Notes: a model not told the origin generated them from the letters alone. DNA of 64,000 nucleotides from Cristatella mucedo (GCA_009760855.2 WPIO01000012.1:2372501-2436500); one strand, 5' to 3'; positions 36,195 through 47,526 are shown, numbered from the stretch's first letter. Numbers and translations are program-made.

Positions 36195-36900
36195 CATCTG
36201 TGAGGCCTACAAAACGTGCTTTAGCATGCCTGTCGGTGATCAAGACAAGCCCTGGGCACCTCATTTCACATGCAAGCACTGCTGGAAAATGAAGGTAAGG
36301 TACTCGCCAGATTGACTTAGTTGTACATTAATAGGTAATGTGTGAAATACCATTTTCGATCTATATAATTCTGTGATGTTTACAGGCTTTTGCAGCGCAT
36401 ATAAGAGAAACGTGAAGTTTGGTATCCCAAGAATTTGGCAGAAGCCTATTGACTACTCTAGCACCAGATACTTCTGCACGTTGGACCCATGTAAACGTCG
36501 AACTGTCAAGAGTGTGCCATGTATCGTGTATCCACACATTCCTTTTTCCATTGCCCTAGTTATACATTGCCATGAGCTATCTCTACTCGCCCTCAATGCT
36601 CCGGAGAGGAATCAGCGATTTTCAGGAGGGGTTAGCAAGCTAGACAGCAAGGAAGATCTTGCCTATGTACATCTATTGCAGATCTAGATCTTAATCTTTC
36701 ACTGGCATAACTGAGGAAAGAGAGCCATACTTGGCCAACCAGAAAGACCTCAGGGATCTAATCAGACACATCAGACAGATTGGTCTTACCATGTTCACTG
36801 CTAAGCTTCTGACATCTAGGCTCAATGAGTTGAACTTTTTTTTGATGGAAATGTGTTTGTAACAGATCAGAGAAAGCACCACCAACGTTTTTCCAGCATC
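36195..36900 (+). pseudogene. broken copy of an orphan multicopy animal gene family (WAPH / FGIP / NQKDL motifs)
   Basis: Translated pieces follow one order across about 700 bp: MPVGDQDKPWAPHFTCKHCW near 36226-36285, NVKFGIPRIWQKP and YFCTLDPCKRRT near 36408-36500, and VYPHIPFSIA near 36527. Then come EREPYLANQKDLRDLI and AKLLTSRLNELN near 36717-36830, and VFVTDQRKHHQRFSS near 36855. From memory this matches an uncharacterised family seen in many copies in arthropod and other invertebrate genomes. A GTAAGG-to-TTTACAG gap at 36293-36384 resembles an intron, but the frames on its two sides disagree by one base. A second shift lies in a T-run near 36834, and a stop follows the 36.68 kb segment. 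I therefore call it a pseudogene. Function of the family is unknown to me. Confidence 0.7.
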
Positions 36901-36911
36901 CTCAGAAAATA

Positions 36912-36978
36912 GACTAGCTAATTTAACAGCCTATTTTGTATAGCGACAGAAGAGCCTTAAAGGTTATTGCCGATTGCT
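36912..36978 (-). repeat. SINE 3' fragment
   Basis: TAGCTAATTTAACAGCCTAT, then GACAGAAGAGCCTTAAAGGT: the minus-strand 3' end of the SINE family only. Confidence 0.7.
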
Positions 36979-37665
36979 TAGCAGGCTGCTATTTGAACGC
37001 TCAGCTGGCTTCTGTGAATAATCAAAATAGTCTCACCAGTTGAGTTCTGGCGTTCTGCTACTGTAGAACAGATAACCTAGCAGCCGAGTTTACCCACCCT
37101 TCCCCACGACTGACCCGGTGTCTCTAATGGCCGACCAGTCCGCGGCCGGAAAGCTCGGCTGCCGTGTTTCCAGTTGAGCTAAGCGTGACGGTTAGAAATC
37201 CCTCAGGGGGCTTGGGGGGACATGACACGGTTGACCGTAGTAAATCGCACCTAGGCGGGTTATCCTAAATGATATGCTATTTGGCAGGCAGGCAGGCCCT
37301 TGTCAAAAGCCTGACCGCCTCTCATTATTCAAAGCACAGCCAGGAAGTTGCATTCGGTGGCAGCATCGCCAGAGACACACGAGTGACGTGTGCACACTGT
37401 TCGAGCATGGCGACAGATGTGCCCACGCACCTAGGGCCCGTCTAGGAGCCGGCTTTCTTGCCGAGCGCTCTGCGCCGTGCCGTGCTCCTGTGCCGTGCTC
37501 CTGGCTCGATGCGTCCTCTTGTTGCTTTGCAGTGAGCTGCGCCAGAACGGCTGCGGTGTCCGTGCGATCATCGCTGGCGCCAAGCAGCAGACGTGTGTGA
37601 CGCGCACGGGCTTCGGGATTCTGTGGGCCAGCACAGTGCCTGGCCGACCCTGTCACCCTGGTGCC
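36979..37665. other. 5' flank of the GLIS-like gene
   Basis: Becomes GC-rich from about 37270. The reading frame of the first coding exon stays open upstream of its ATG but has no earlier in-frame ATG. Upstream non-coding or coding exons cannot be excluded. Confidence 0.35.
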
Positions 37666-40600
37666 ATGACTTTGATCGTCAGCTGCAACAGCCGCACAAG
37701 TGCGGAGAACAGCGAGCTGCTGCCCGACATCGAGCAGTCAGCTCTCCTTGACGCCGACCATGACCTCGGAGTGACCTCGGCTGCTGCTGCTGCTACAGCA
37801 GCGTTTGACAGCATCAGCGCTGCTGACGCTGACGGAGACTTGGCCGACAGGTGAGCTGCTTGCACTTGTCGACCCAGGTCTCGGGTTCGAGTCGTGCTGC
37901 AGGCAATCCCGTCTTGTTGGCTGAAAGCGGGGTGATTTCTTTTGCAGCAAGTGCAAAGTGCCTAGAAAGAGTTTTTAGTTCTCTGAGGGTGCTCTATCAA
38001 GTGTGTTATTATTGTTATTATTATTATTATTGCTGAGGCTCTTCGGCCGCTATGCAAATGAGGCTGTTGGATCAGCTTGACCTCTACCTAGCTTTTACTT
38101 TACTTTCTAGAGACTGCTTCGAACAGCAGCTGCAGCCACACCTCTGCGGTGGCGGCAGCTTTGTGGATCACCCCATCCGAGGTCACAGCAGCTGTAATGA
38201 CTCGTTGCTGACTCTGCCCGGCGTGCCAGCGGATGACGAGGACACGCCAGCATCAGCCTCCCTCGTGCAGCTCGCTCGTGAGGACGACGATGCAGTGAGT
38301 GGGCGCCTACCTGGCGGGATGTGTGGCTCCGCGCATGCAGCCGGTGTACTGTTGTGCACGCAGTGAGCGCTCCGCTGATCCGCTCTCTATCGTTTGTTGC
38401 GTTGCTGCTGCAGGCAGTGAGGCGATGTCGTGTCATCGAGAGTCCTTAGCTACTACAGTTTGCGACTGCATATCTGGCTGTTATGGTTATACCACGGAAC
38501 TGTTATCTGGAGGTGACTAGATCCGGCTGATCTCTGGCCATCCATAGGCCAGCTAATGCAGTTCACATCCCGTCTTTCGGCTCGGTAGCTTTGCAGTGCA
38601 TGCGCTATTTGCGTAAAGCGCTCGTGTTGGGCAGCAGACAGTTTTGCTGGGTTATACATGTGTGAATCCGCTGGGCATTACTAGTACTTAGTGGGCTGCT
38701 CACACAAAGCTTTTAGGTTGTGCAATTCACATGGCACGTGATGGCATATCACTATAGCTGTCCATCAGAGTAGGATTGATTAGTATTGATGGAAAAGTAA
38801 AGTCGGCATGCGGCCAGCAGGCAGTGTCCCTATCATGATCTTCTTGCATTCGGCTACCTAACCACTTGGATGGAACTAGGTTGTGCTAGGGTTTGTTTGC
38901 TGGCTGATATCTCTTGGTATGGCAGCATATGACTGCTGTGCTATCCCTTGCCTGTGCTGCTACCTAGCGGTGCAGCTAGGTAGCGGCACAGGCATGGTGC
39001 ACTAAATAGTTTGGTATATTTTTGGCTTTGTTATTGGTCGTTAGCATGTCTCGCTCTGTTGCCACTAACACCTGTACGAAGGCTAGACGTCGTTGTATCA
39101 AATTCTTTTTAGAAAGGTACAGCTTGCACTTTTTTGTATCACATATTTGCACCATGACTGTCGTTAGTTTCATGTATCTGTCTCTTTTGCCTATGTCCTT
39201 GGTCTGTCTGTCTCAGTGTCTCTCTGTCTGTGTGTGTGTATCTCTATGAGTCTGTGTCTGCCTACCTTCCCTCCCCTCTCCTCTCCCTCCCCTTTCTCTT
39301 TATCTCCCCCCTCTCGGTGTCTCTCTCTCTCTTTCTCTGTCCCTGTCTGTCTCCACCCGTCTCTGTCTCTCTCTCTGTGTCTCTCTCTTTCTCTGTCCCT
39401 GTCTGTCTCCGCCCATCTCCGTCTCTCTGTCCCTGTCTGTCTCTGCCCGGCTCTTCCTTTCTCTCTCTGTCTCTCTCTGTCTGTCTGCATGCACATAAAC
39501 TCCGCATTTAACCACATGCCTTTTTTTGAAGGGCTGTTTTACGCAATTGGTCACTGCTCAGCTAACATGCCTCTGGAACAGTTGTGGCCAGACACTGGCT
39601 GACCTGGACCAGCTGGTGGTCCACGTCAATGAGACTCATTGCCGTTACGGCAATAGTGGAGGTGACACGAGCTCCAATGCCTATGCATGCCAATGGACCG
39701 GCTGCCACCGTCTCGGCAAAGGGTTTGATGCACGGTGGGTGCTCTCACACTGGCCAGCTGCCCTTGCATGTGTGATGCTGCAAATGTAAAGCACATAGAA
39801 AGAAATTGAGTTCTCTGAGGGCACTTTATCAAGTGCATTATAATTATTATGTAGTGGCTCAGGGTGCTGTGTAAATGAATTATGTGTGTATGTGTGCGTT
39901 AGCTCGTGTGTGTGTGTGTGTGTGCTCTTTATTTATTAACTAGTGGTCCTAAATGTATTCTCCTCGTGCTTGTGTATGCTTGTCTAAGCAACAAACAAGC
40001 CTGACATGCCAGTTAAGCCTTGCTTGTTGTTCTCTTGCAGCAAGCTGTTAATTGCCTCGATAGAGATTTGTTTCTCTCAAGGCACGATGCAAACGACTTA
40101 TCATGTTTGTTGTTGTAGTAAAGAGCTGTGCACTTTAGTATGCAGCTAGGGGTCATGTCGGCTGCTTGCGCTGTCTCAGAAGGCCAAATGGTTTCTTTTC
40201 CTTACATCTTAACCGTTTTGCAAGACTTCGCTGCGATGTTTCTTTTGCAAATCCGTGATGCTGCTGTTTCGTTGTTTCCCAAACCTCAGAAACTCTGCAG
40301 CAGAAAGTCTGAGTCCGAACGACAGAGGATCCACTAAATGCTGTCATAAATAGGTGAGTTTTAAATTTCTTTTTAAATATCAGGTCAGGGGATGTCGGGA
40401 GTGAGTTCCAGGCTTTGGGAGCATAGGAACTAATAACACTGTCTCCAAAGGATTTGGAGTTCGTAGGGGGTAAAGGTGAACAGTTAGATTCCGAAAACCG
40501 GGTGGCACGATGCTTAGCCTGGTGGGGGAATAAATCTCACAGGTAGGCTGGAGCCGAAGAATGGAGCCCCTTAAAAAGTGACAAGACCTTGAAGTCGATG

Positions 40601-42927
40601 CCTTGCTTGACTGGTAGCCAGTGCAGGTCGACGAGAAGTGGTGTGATGTGGCAACTGCGATGCTCACGACAGACAAGTCTAACTGCAGAGTTTTGTACCA
40701 GCTGTAAGGACGTGATTGCACATGCCGGTAGGCCAGCAAGCAGTGAGTTATAGAAGTCAAGACGGGATGTCACAAATGCATGGGCCAACTTAGATGTGAT
40801 ATCCCTGTCTAAACAAGCCCGAATTTTGGCAATGTTATGTAGCTGAAAGTAGCCAGACTTGATTGTGGAGCTGATGTGGTCGTCTAACGAAAAGTCACTT
40901 TGGAACATACCTAGATTTCGTGTAGATTCAACAAGAGATATGCTGGCAGACCCGATTTTGAGCATTAGTATTTCCAATTTCTGAATCACACTTGGTTTGC
41001 CCGTAACTTGTAAGTTAGTTAAATCATCATTCAATTTAAGAAAATTTGCTTGTATATGGAGCTCTCAGTACTTGGCTGCAGCTGGCAGCTTTCTCAGCTC
41101 CCCCAGGGCAGCCGTGAAGTAATAAGGCTGATCACTCGCGTGTGCCGTGCATGGGCATGTGCCACGCTGGTGCGCTGTCCGATCGTTGCAGCTACAAACT
41201 TCTCACTCATCTCAGGACGCACACGGCAGAGAAGCCGCATGCATGCAGTCTGTGCGGCAAGTGCTTTAGTCGCGTCGAGAACCTCAAGATTCACAGGCGC
41301 TGCCACACCGGTGAGGAGCGAGCGAGCAGAGTAGCCTTCTTTGCGCTGTCGAGCAGTGTGCTGCTTGCTCATCTGGTCCCGCTCGACATCCCGGTTGAAC
41401 TCAGCCGATTCCAGATCCAGTCAGCATCTCGATTGCACTTTGCATAGCTCAAACTGATGACTGCGCGAGGCATCGCTTAAGGCTGCTGTTGATGTGCGTC
41501 AACGCTGCACCACTCATTCGATGGCTGCTGGCAAAATGTGCCATCGCCTGGTCGACCTGTTCGTGACTTGTGTCCTCAATCAATGTGTCACAGGATCCTT
41601 GTGTGTGGTCGAGTGACGCCCAAAGCGAGGCTGCAAGCCCGGTGCTCGGCTCGTCTTTTGGCTGCCTGGCGCCCTCATCTTGTTGCATATGGCCACGAGC
41701 CTCTTCAGAACGCGTGGTCAAGGAGCAATAAATAAATTCTCTAAAGGCAGCAGTGGTTTAACGGGATTTTCCGACAGTGGCTGCAATGTGCCATCACTGT
41801 GGCTCGTTCCGTTGGCTGCTCACTGTCGGCTACTCGTCTGCTTGCTGTGTTTTCTCTGCTGACAGTCCCCCCTCGGTGCTCGGTCTCGCAGCATGTTTGT
41901 CGTCGCATCCATCACTTACTCCTAGGACTGTCCTGAGAGGGCTTCTGCCCTCGTCGTCGTCAGCGGGCCCTCGGCTTGCGTTGCAGGTGAGAAGCCGTAT
42001 CCATGCACCGTGCCGGGCTGCAGCAAGGCCTACGCCAACTCAGCCGACCGCTTCAAGCACGTGAAGGCGCACCGCGAGCACAAGCCCTATGGCTGCAAGT
42101 GGCCCGGCTGCGGCAAGGGCTACACCGACCCGAGCTCGTTACGAAAGCACGCCAAGCTCAGCGGTCACCATCATCCGCAGCAACAGCAGCAGCGCCGCCG
42201 AATCCCGGCCGCTGGGGCCGGCGGCGCCCTACAAAGTGCGGGTGGCTATACTCGTCCTGGTGTGCTGATCGATCAGCTGCAGCAGCAGCTCGCCGAAGGC
42301 GGCTGCCGTCTGCCGGACGACGCTTCCCCCTCGATGTCCGCTAGCGACAGCGGAGACAGCTGGCCGGCACTTTCGGCTCACCTGCTGTCCGAGACGACAG
42401 AGTCGTCGCTGCTGCCCTGCCCGGCAAGCGGCCAGCTTGAACCGGGCCAACTCGAACTGCCATATGCCGTCACCGGCAGCTCGTCGGGGCCGGCCGACAA
42501 GCTCTCGTGCAGACGACGTGGCGGTGTTTCCAGGATGGTCGGCTTGGCTGCCACCGGTAATCCGCTGCTGTCGTCGGCAGCGGTTGCGCTGTCTTTGCTG
42601 TCATCGTCGGGCTGCCCCTCCGCAGCCGCCACCATCTGCGACGGCCGCCTGCCGGCCTCGCCGCTCGATGAGACGCTGCTGCGCACCGGTGGCACCCTGG
42701 AAGACCTGGCGCTGGTCGCCATCGGCGGCGATCCGCCACCTCCGGCTGCTGTCGCCGGTGCAGCCGAGCTGGTCTCGGCCGGCCAAGATGCACCGCTCGA
42801 CCTGTCCATTAGCCTGGCAGCAGTGGCTGCGTACTCCGAGTGCAGCAGTGGCGATGACGACAGCAGCGACGAGGGGCACCGTCGTCATGGCAGTGGCGTC
42901 CGGGCTGGCGTGATGCCTGAATCGTGA
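37666..42927 (+). CDS. GLIS/sugarbabe-like C2H2 zinc-finger transcription factor
   Basis: Five exons: 37666-37850, 38111-38294, 39562-39734, 41192-41310 and 41987-42927. All are GT-AG with matching phases, giving 533 residues. The N-terminus is Ala/Asp-rich. Five tandem zinc fingers occupy about residues 126-283: finger 1 C126, C131, H144, H149; finger 2 C166, C171, H187, H191; finger 3 C199, C202, H215, H219; finger 4 C227, C232, H245, H249; finger 5 C257, C262, H275, H281. The motifs [21 protein letters not shown] and [10 protein letters not shown] mark the GLI/ZIC/GLIS superfamily. The EKPHAC linker with a CxxC third finger resembles Drosophila sugarbabe (GLIS2 homologue). The C-terminus is Ser/Ala-rich with PLDLS at about 490, a CtBP-type corepressor motif. 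It is expected to be a nuclear DNA-binding regulator. It diverges from PCF11. The first exon is the least certain. Confidence 0.85.
37852..38085 (+). repeat. SINE split by a LINE tail (intron 1 of the GLIS-like gene)
   Basis: SINE head and B box at 37852-37920 (GGTCTCGGGTTCGAGTCGTG) and SINE 3' end at 38034-38085 (GAGGCTCTTCGGCCGCTATG, ATGAGGCTGTTGGATCAGCT). Between them, 37945-38030 is a LINE family A tail. Confidence 0.8.
37945..38030 (+). mobile_element. LINE family A tail inserted in a SINE
   Basis: TTGCAGCAAGTGCAAAGTGC, AGTTCTCTGAGGGTGCTCTA, TCAAGTGTGTTATTATTG and an (ATT)n run. It is the terminal ~85 bp of the LINE only. Confidence 0.8.
39193..39487 (+). repeat. CT-rich low-complexity tract in intron 2
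   Basis: About 295 bases made of TCTCTGTC, CCCTGTCTGT and related units, ending 75 bases before the first zinc-finger exon. Such a tract could act as an extended polypyrimidine region. Confidence 0.9.
39777..39850 (+). mobile_element. LINE family A tail in intron 3
   Basis: TGCTGCAAATGTAAAGCACA, GAGTTCTCTGAGGGCACTTT, ATCAAGTGCATTATAATT. It begins about 40 bases after the donor at 39735. Confidence 0.85.
39904..39926. repeat. (GT)n microsatellite
   Basis: Short GT run in intron 3 of the GLIS-like gene. Confidence 0.9.
40310..41050 (-). mobile_element. LINE family A fragment in intron 3 (antisense)
   Basis: Minus-strand frame 41034-40537 encodes the reverse-transcriptase C-terminus: [44 protein letters not shown] and DFKVLSLF. 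It then runs into the 3' UTR motif ACTAAATGCTGTC. It is truncated at both ends and lies between the exons that share zinc finger 2. Confidence 0.9.
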
Positions 42928-43019
42928 GAGCTTAAGCACGGGGTCTGGACATTGCTGACGAGCAGCAAGGCCGCACTAGGGGGAAAGATGGCAAGATGTG
43001 TGTGCATCCTGTGCTTTTG

Positions 43020-43165
43020 TGTGGGAGAGACGGACAGACAGACATGGACACAGATAGGGCAAAAAGAGACTGACAGAAAGAGGAGAGACGGGGAAGAGAA
43101 GAGACAGAGAGAGGGTGGGAGGGGGGAAATAGATAGCATGAGAGATACACAGAAAGAGAGGAGAC
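43020..43165 (+). repeat. GA-rich low-complexity tract after the GLIS-like stop codon
   Basis: GAGAGACGGACAGACAGACA, AAAGAGGAGAGACGGGG, GAGACAGAGAGAGGG. It is purine-rich on the sense strand, starts about 95 bases after the stop and is probably within the 3' UTR. Confidence 0.85.
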
Positions 43166-44484
43166 AACGATTTTGCCACAATCATCAAACTTTCAGCCCT
43201 CCGTCCAAGTATGGCCTTTGTGCATGTATTCAAATGGCTTTAGTTTAGACGACCGCGCAGCAGCTGCTGCTGGTGGTGACAGAAAGAGCCATAGTTTGCT
43301 TAACGAAGACTCTTTCGTGGAGTGTGTTGGAGTATGACGTTGGCCATTGCACTTGTCTCTCTTTGTACCTAACATGTTTAATGGCCCACTCACGTGTTCA
43401 CTCGTCTTAATCAGTCGTGGCATGCCGACGTGTGCAGCTGCCTATAAGGCATTCGGTTTCGCCGTTCTCTCGGCATGAGCGATACCGTATTAGCATGGCC
43501 TACTTGCTTGCTTTACTAGGCATGTGATGTTGAATGAACCAATCAGGCTATTTCCCGTGAGAATAGCTGCCTCGTGTGTCTTGCATTGTTTCAGCATTCT
43601 CTGGTAACCGGATTTTACTATAGGTATCCCTTCACAGAGCCAAGGGTTCTGCTCGTTAGCATTTCAAGTCAGTGCCCTTGTTTTTTTATAGCAGGAAGGC
43701 TGAACTGCATACATGCAAAACTCGTAAGCCCTACATCCCACCAGTTTCTGTGTCGAAGTCTACCTAGAGATCAAGAGAGCATGGGACAACCATGCAATGG
43801 GTTTGCTGTCGGACATAAGATTGCAATCTTGGATTATCTGTGTGAAAACTTGCTGCTTGCATATTGTTTGCAATTTGCTTTCAGTTCAAATCAAGGTCAA
43901 CGCGTTTACCCATGCAGAGCATCTACTCTGAACACAAGGCTGGCACTTTCTCTTGCCATTATGCTTGTTTGCAGTCGAGGCTGTGTTGCAGCCAGGCATT
44001 AACAGAAATCTTCTGAATCGTGAGCTTGATTTGATTTACTGTAACTAATATCCGAACCGGATGTAATAGTGCTATAGAGAATGAAGAATGTAATATTACG
44101 TTAGCCCTCGAGAGCTGAAATCTTGCCCTCCGGCCCAAAGGTTCACTTCCCTATTCAGGTTTTCGTTTGCCTGGCAGAAACTGCTTTCTTTCAAACCAAA
44201 GCTGAAGCCCAGATCCACACAGCAAGAGCAGTATATGCTCATTGTTGTGTCACTAAATGGTAAACACGGCTATTTTATGTGAATGTATGCTGTCAAATGG
44301 CAGGGGGTGTGGTGACAATTTATCCGTGCCATTGAAGTCAAGTAACTTAGCTGTCTCTCTGAAGAGATTTCTTGGGATTTACCGTGATCATCTCAAGTTT
44401 TACGTCGGGATTGCAATGGAGAAAACACTGGTGATTATATTTTTCCACAACAGAGGAGTCATAGACAAATGCATGGACCAATTT
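43166..44484. other. intergenic, nothing recognised
   Basis: This is the 3' flank of the GLIS-like gene. Open frames (for example 43574-44002) have no domain or splice support. Confidence 0.4.
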
Positions 44485-46567
44485 GGGGATTCGTAGTCTA
44501 GGGAAGCCTCCTGGCAATGGCTTTCAGCTCACCACACAGACCTTCTCCATCCTTTGCTCTGTCCATGAGTAAGAGATTCCTCCAGAGGCTTGCTCACTAA
44601 GGATCCTTTGTGGGTATGTCGGAAATCTTGAAGGTATTATACAGGAACCCAAACAATGTGCTACTGTTGAATCTGATTGAATTGAATCTTTCCGTTATAG
44701 ATTCTGCTACCACATAAAGAACAGTAAAACCTTACATCTCACCTTGGGATCCTGTTTCTCTTTTGTAGTTGTGGATTTGCTTCAAAAATTGGTCAATCTC
44801 CGACTCTTTAGGTCTCTTGAGTTGCATCTGTCAATATTTTATGGAAGCTCTCTTCACTTCGGAGAGTACTGAAGCACTTCGTGGTGTTTTCTAGCTGTTT
44901 AACTCCCAGTCTCATGTCAGTTGGTGTCTGCTGTAGAATTTACGATCCTTTATTGCAGCTGCTATCGGTAGTGATACCCCTAAAGACTTTTATGTCGCCA
45001 TACAAAAAATGGCTGTTAAATCAGCTGGTGTTTTTTTTATTTAGGTAGCGGGCACTGCAAGATAAATATAAGGCTAGTGGATTTATGCTCAGTATCTTCG
45101 TCTTCGCTCCATTTTCCTTGCTTTCACGTTACAGCCATCGCCCTACCCTGGTCCTCTCATATTTCCAATTCCAAATTTCTGAGCTGCTCAAGCATAATTT
45201 CAGTCATTAATGCACCCGTGATCTCTTGTAACAGAATGAAAACAAGAAATTTCTCTCCGATTATCGCCTCGGTTTCACTTAGGTGAACGCAATGAATAAT
45301 CGTGGTCATCTGTTCAGTTCTGTTCAGTGTGGCTGACATCTGGGGTACAGTCAATAACAGCTGAATAGTATTTTGCTGACTTGGCAGCTTCTGTAATCGA
45401 TGCTTCATTGTACAAGCTCAAGTTTGTATTAATTCATTCTTGATGGCCTCGCCCAAATAATGTACGTAAGTTTCTTTTGTCAGTAACCCTCCACAGGTAT
45501 TCCCTCATCAGAGGATCAGGGACTCAACAAGTTTGAGAAAGTTTCCATTCTTATGTGCGAAGAGCTTTTCATTTGATCCACGGAATGCTAAATATGAGTT
45601 CCATGCACCCTTGGTAATGCAACGAGGCGCTCCAAGACCTGTTTTTCAATATTTGTCTTGTTGCTTAATCTTTTGTTGAATCTTCACATAGATTGGCTTT
45701 CCTTCTGCTAGCCACACCTCCAATTCCTTCCGAGCTTGATAACCTTCCAAGCGTGGTGGACTTTTCTCAAGTGAGGACAAACTTGTCAAGTTTTTCCCAA
45801 TCTTTACAGCCACCTTGTTGCATAGACGAGATGCTGACCTTCTTGCTGAATAGCTTACAGTAGAAGCAGAATACTGCAGCTCTTGACATAGAATACACCA
45901 GCCATAGGCAGCACATCTCCTTCCCATTTGCAAGCCTTCTTTTAGAATGGAGCTGAGAAATCTTCTGTTGTGTGAATCTTTTGGAAAGCCACGGGCACAA
46001 GCATGCTTCGGTGCCATTTGCTCTACAAGTGCAGTAATGTTTTCAAAATTACAGACGGCCATGTGGCAGAGCCACTGTAATCCAACTCCGGTTCAACTTG
46101 TTGCAAGACTAGGAACTGCAGTGATTTTTCCTCATCGCTGTCTGGTCTGTGTCTTTAATTGGAAGTGGGACTGCGATTTCTTCATCGTCCCTATCCAGAT
46201 ATTTTTCGTCGGCGACTCGTCCCTTTCTTTTTCTTGCTCTTACTTTTTGTCAACTCCAACAACTTTTACGCTTTTGGGCACCTGGCGGTTTCTTATTGTC
46301 CATAACTCTGTGAGAAGTAATAACATTTATAGTTTTTATAATGCTTTCGTACTGTACAGCTGGGTTTAGAATGACTGGCAGCCAGTAATTATTAATATTG
46401 GCATACAGCAACCTCCCGCAACAAGCGAGAGGCTACTTCTGGTTGTCCGTTCATCAGCTGCTGACTGAGGCTACACACGGGGTTCGGACCGATTTACTGC
46501 TTTACTCCTCACCTCGGCCGGGCCAGCATCATGATCGAACTGGTTACCCTGGACAACCGCTGCCTTT
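44485..46567 (-). mobile_element. hAT transposon remnant, copy 2
   Basis: Minus strand, same order as copy 1. The zinc-finger segment 46062-45767 reads GFPKDSHNRRF, VFCFYCKLFSKK and GCKDWEKL. A NEKL/RVTNK-like segment lies near 45.45-45.6 kb, and the LYGEEL/RRLP-related end near 44.5 kb. Both copies share GGGAAGCCTCCT and AGCTCACCACACAG at the low-coordinate side and TACCCTGGACAAC or TACCCTGGACGAC at the high side. It carries stops and frameshifts and is interrupted by a SINE at 44940-45032. Confidence 0.7.
44940..45032 (+). repeat. SINE 3' half within hAT copy 2
   Basis: ACGATCCTTTATTGCAGCTG, AAAAAATGGCTGTTAAATCA and GCTGGTG followed by a T-run. It sits opposite in orientation to the hAT. 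Confidence 0.8.
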
Positions 46568-46574
46568 CAGTTGT

Positions 46575-46600
46575 GTAAATACTAGCTGATTTAACAGCCT
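46575..46600 (-). repeat. SINE terminal scrap
   Basis: CTAGCTGATTTAACAGCCTC, the extreme 3' end of the SINE only. Confidence 0.6.
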
Positions 46601-46629
46601 CATCCCTCATCTCTGTCTGGTTTTGGCTT

Positions 46630-47157
46630 TTTCCGATGCGGCCACGCACGCAAGGCAACGAGTTCGCAAGGCTCGAGCGGAGCTGGATAGCACGCTCCTT
46701 GTTGCGACTTGTATATTCTGCGTTCCCCATGTAGAGTGTTCGTGACCCCCCCCCACCCTGTGAGTTGGCGTCTTTCGGCGGAAGCTCTCGACTGTGTAGA
46801 CGTCGACTCCGACTAGCCAAGCAGTTACTCAGCCAGCCAGATCTTTTAAGGCGTACGCTCCTACCGTTGGAACGTAGTCGGTACAACGGCGGGACTTCGG
46901 AGGCCGACTGACCGGCACGTGACACGTTTTTTCGCGCCTGCTACGTCGTCTCGCGCCCCTATAGTTTACTTTGTGTAGGATCCCCCTTTAGACTTGTTTA
47001 GTTCCCCTGTTGCTGTTGGCGCATGCGATATTATTAAGAGGTATAACCTGACGGCCGCTCGTCTAACCCTAGCTCAGCGGCAAGGCGAGCGTCGGCCTGG
47101 CCTGAGTATGGCGAGGCTTGACGGGAACTAGCCTCTGACCTCTGGAACTCTGCTACA
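46630..47157 (+). mobile_element. solo LTR-like repeat, copy 1 (start missing)
   Basis: Inverted match to the element at 52130-52904. Shared blocks include ACGCACGCAAGGCAACGAGT, GTTGGCGTCTTTCGG and AGCCAAGCAGTTACTCAGCC. They also include TAGACTTGTTTAGTTCCCCT, CTGTTG, GCATGCG and CTCTGACCTCTGGAAC, ending TACA at 47157. The part that would begin TGTACCCAGG is not present, so it is 5'-incomplete. No retroelement coding region was seen beside it. Confidence 0.75.
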
Positions 47158-47526
47158 GATACGTATGTATATATTAGTTATTACTTTAAATTCGCTAAAT
47201 GGTGTCCTCAGTACGTCATGAGCTGAGCTGGCTGAAGTTGCCGGCAAAAATAGCTGAACCCAAATTTTATATGTAGAGACAAGAGACCTCGGGCATCGTC
47301 ATTTAGCCTTTGCTTCGTGGTGAGCCAAAATCGAATTAAAAAAAAAAACTGACTAATTTTCTTGCTCACCGTTTCCATTTCACGAGGAGCCGTATCTGAT
47401 GTGTTTCGTGTTCCGAAACTAAGGGCAATAGCACAATATGCCGCTCAGCATCGCCAAAGTAAAGTGATTAGATTGCAGAGTACTGCTGGCCGAAAGAAAG
47501 TGTTTATATTGAGAGATTGCGACAGA

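Noticed and set aside
39191-39602. Ser/Leu/Cys-rich and Arg/Glu-rich open frames on both strands
   Set aside because: They are translations of the CT/GA low-complexity tract in intron 2 and are not genes.
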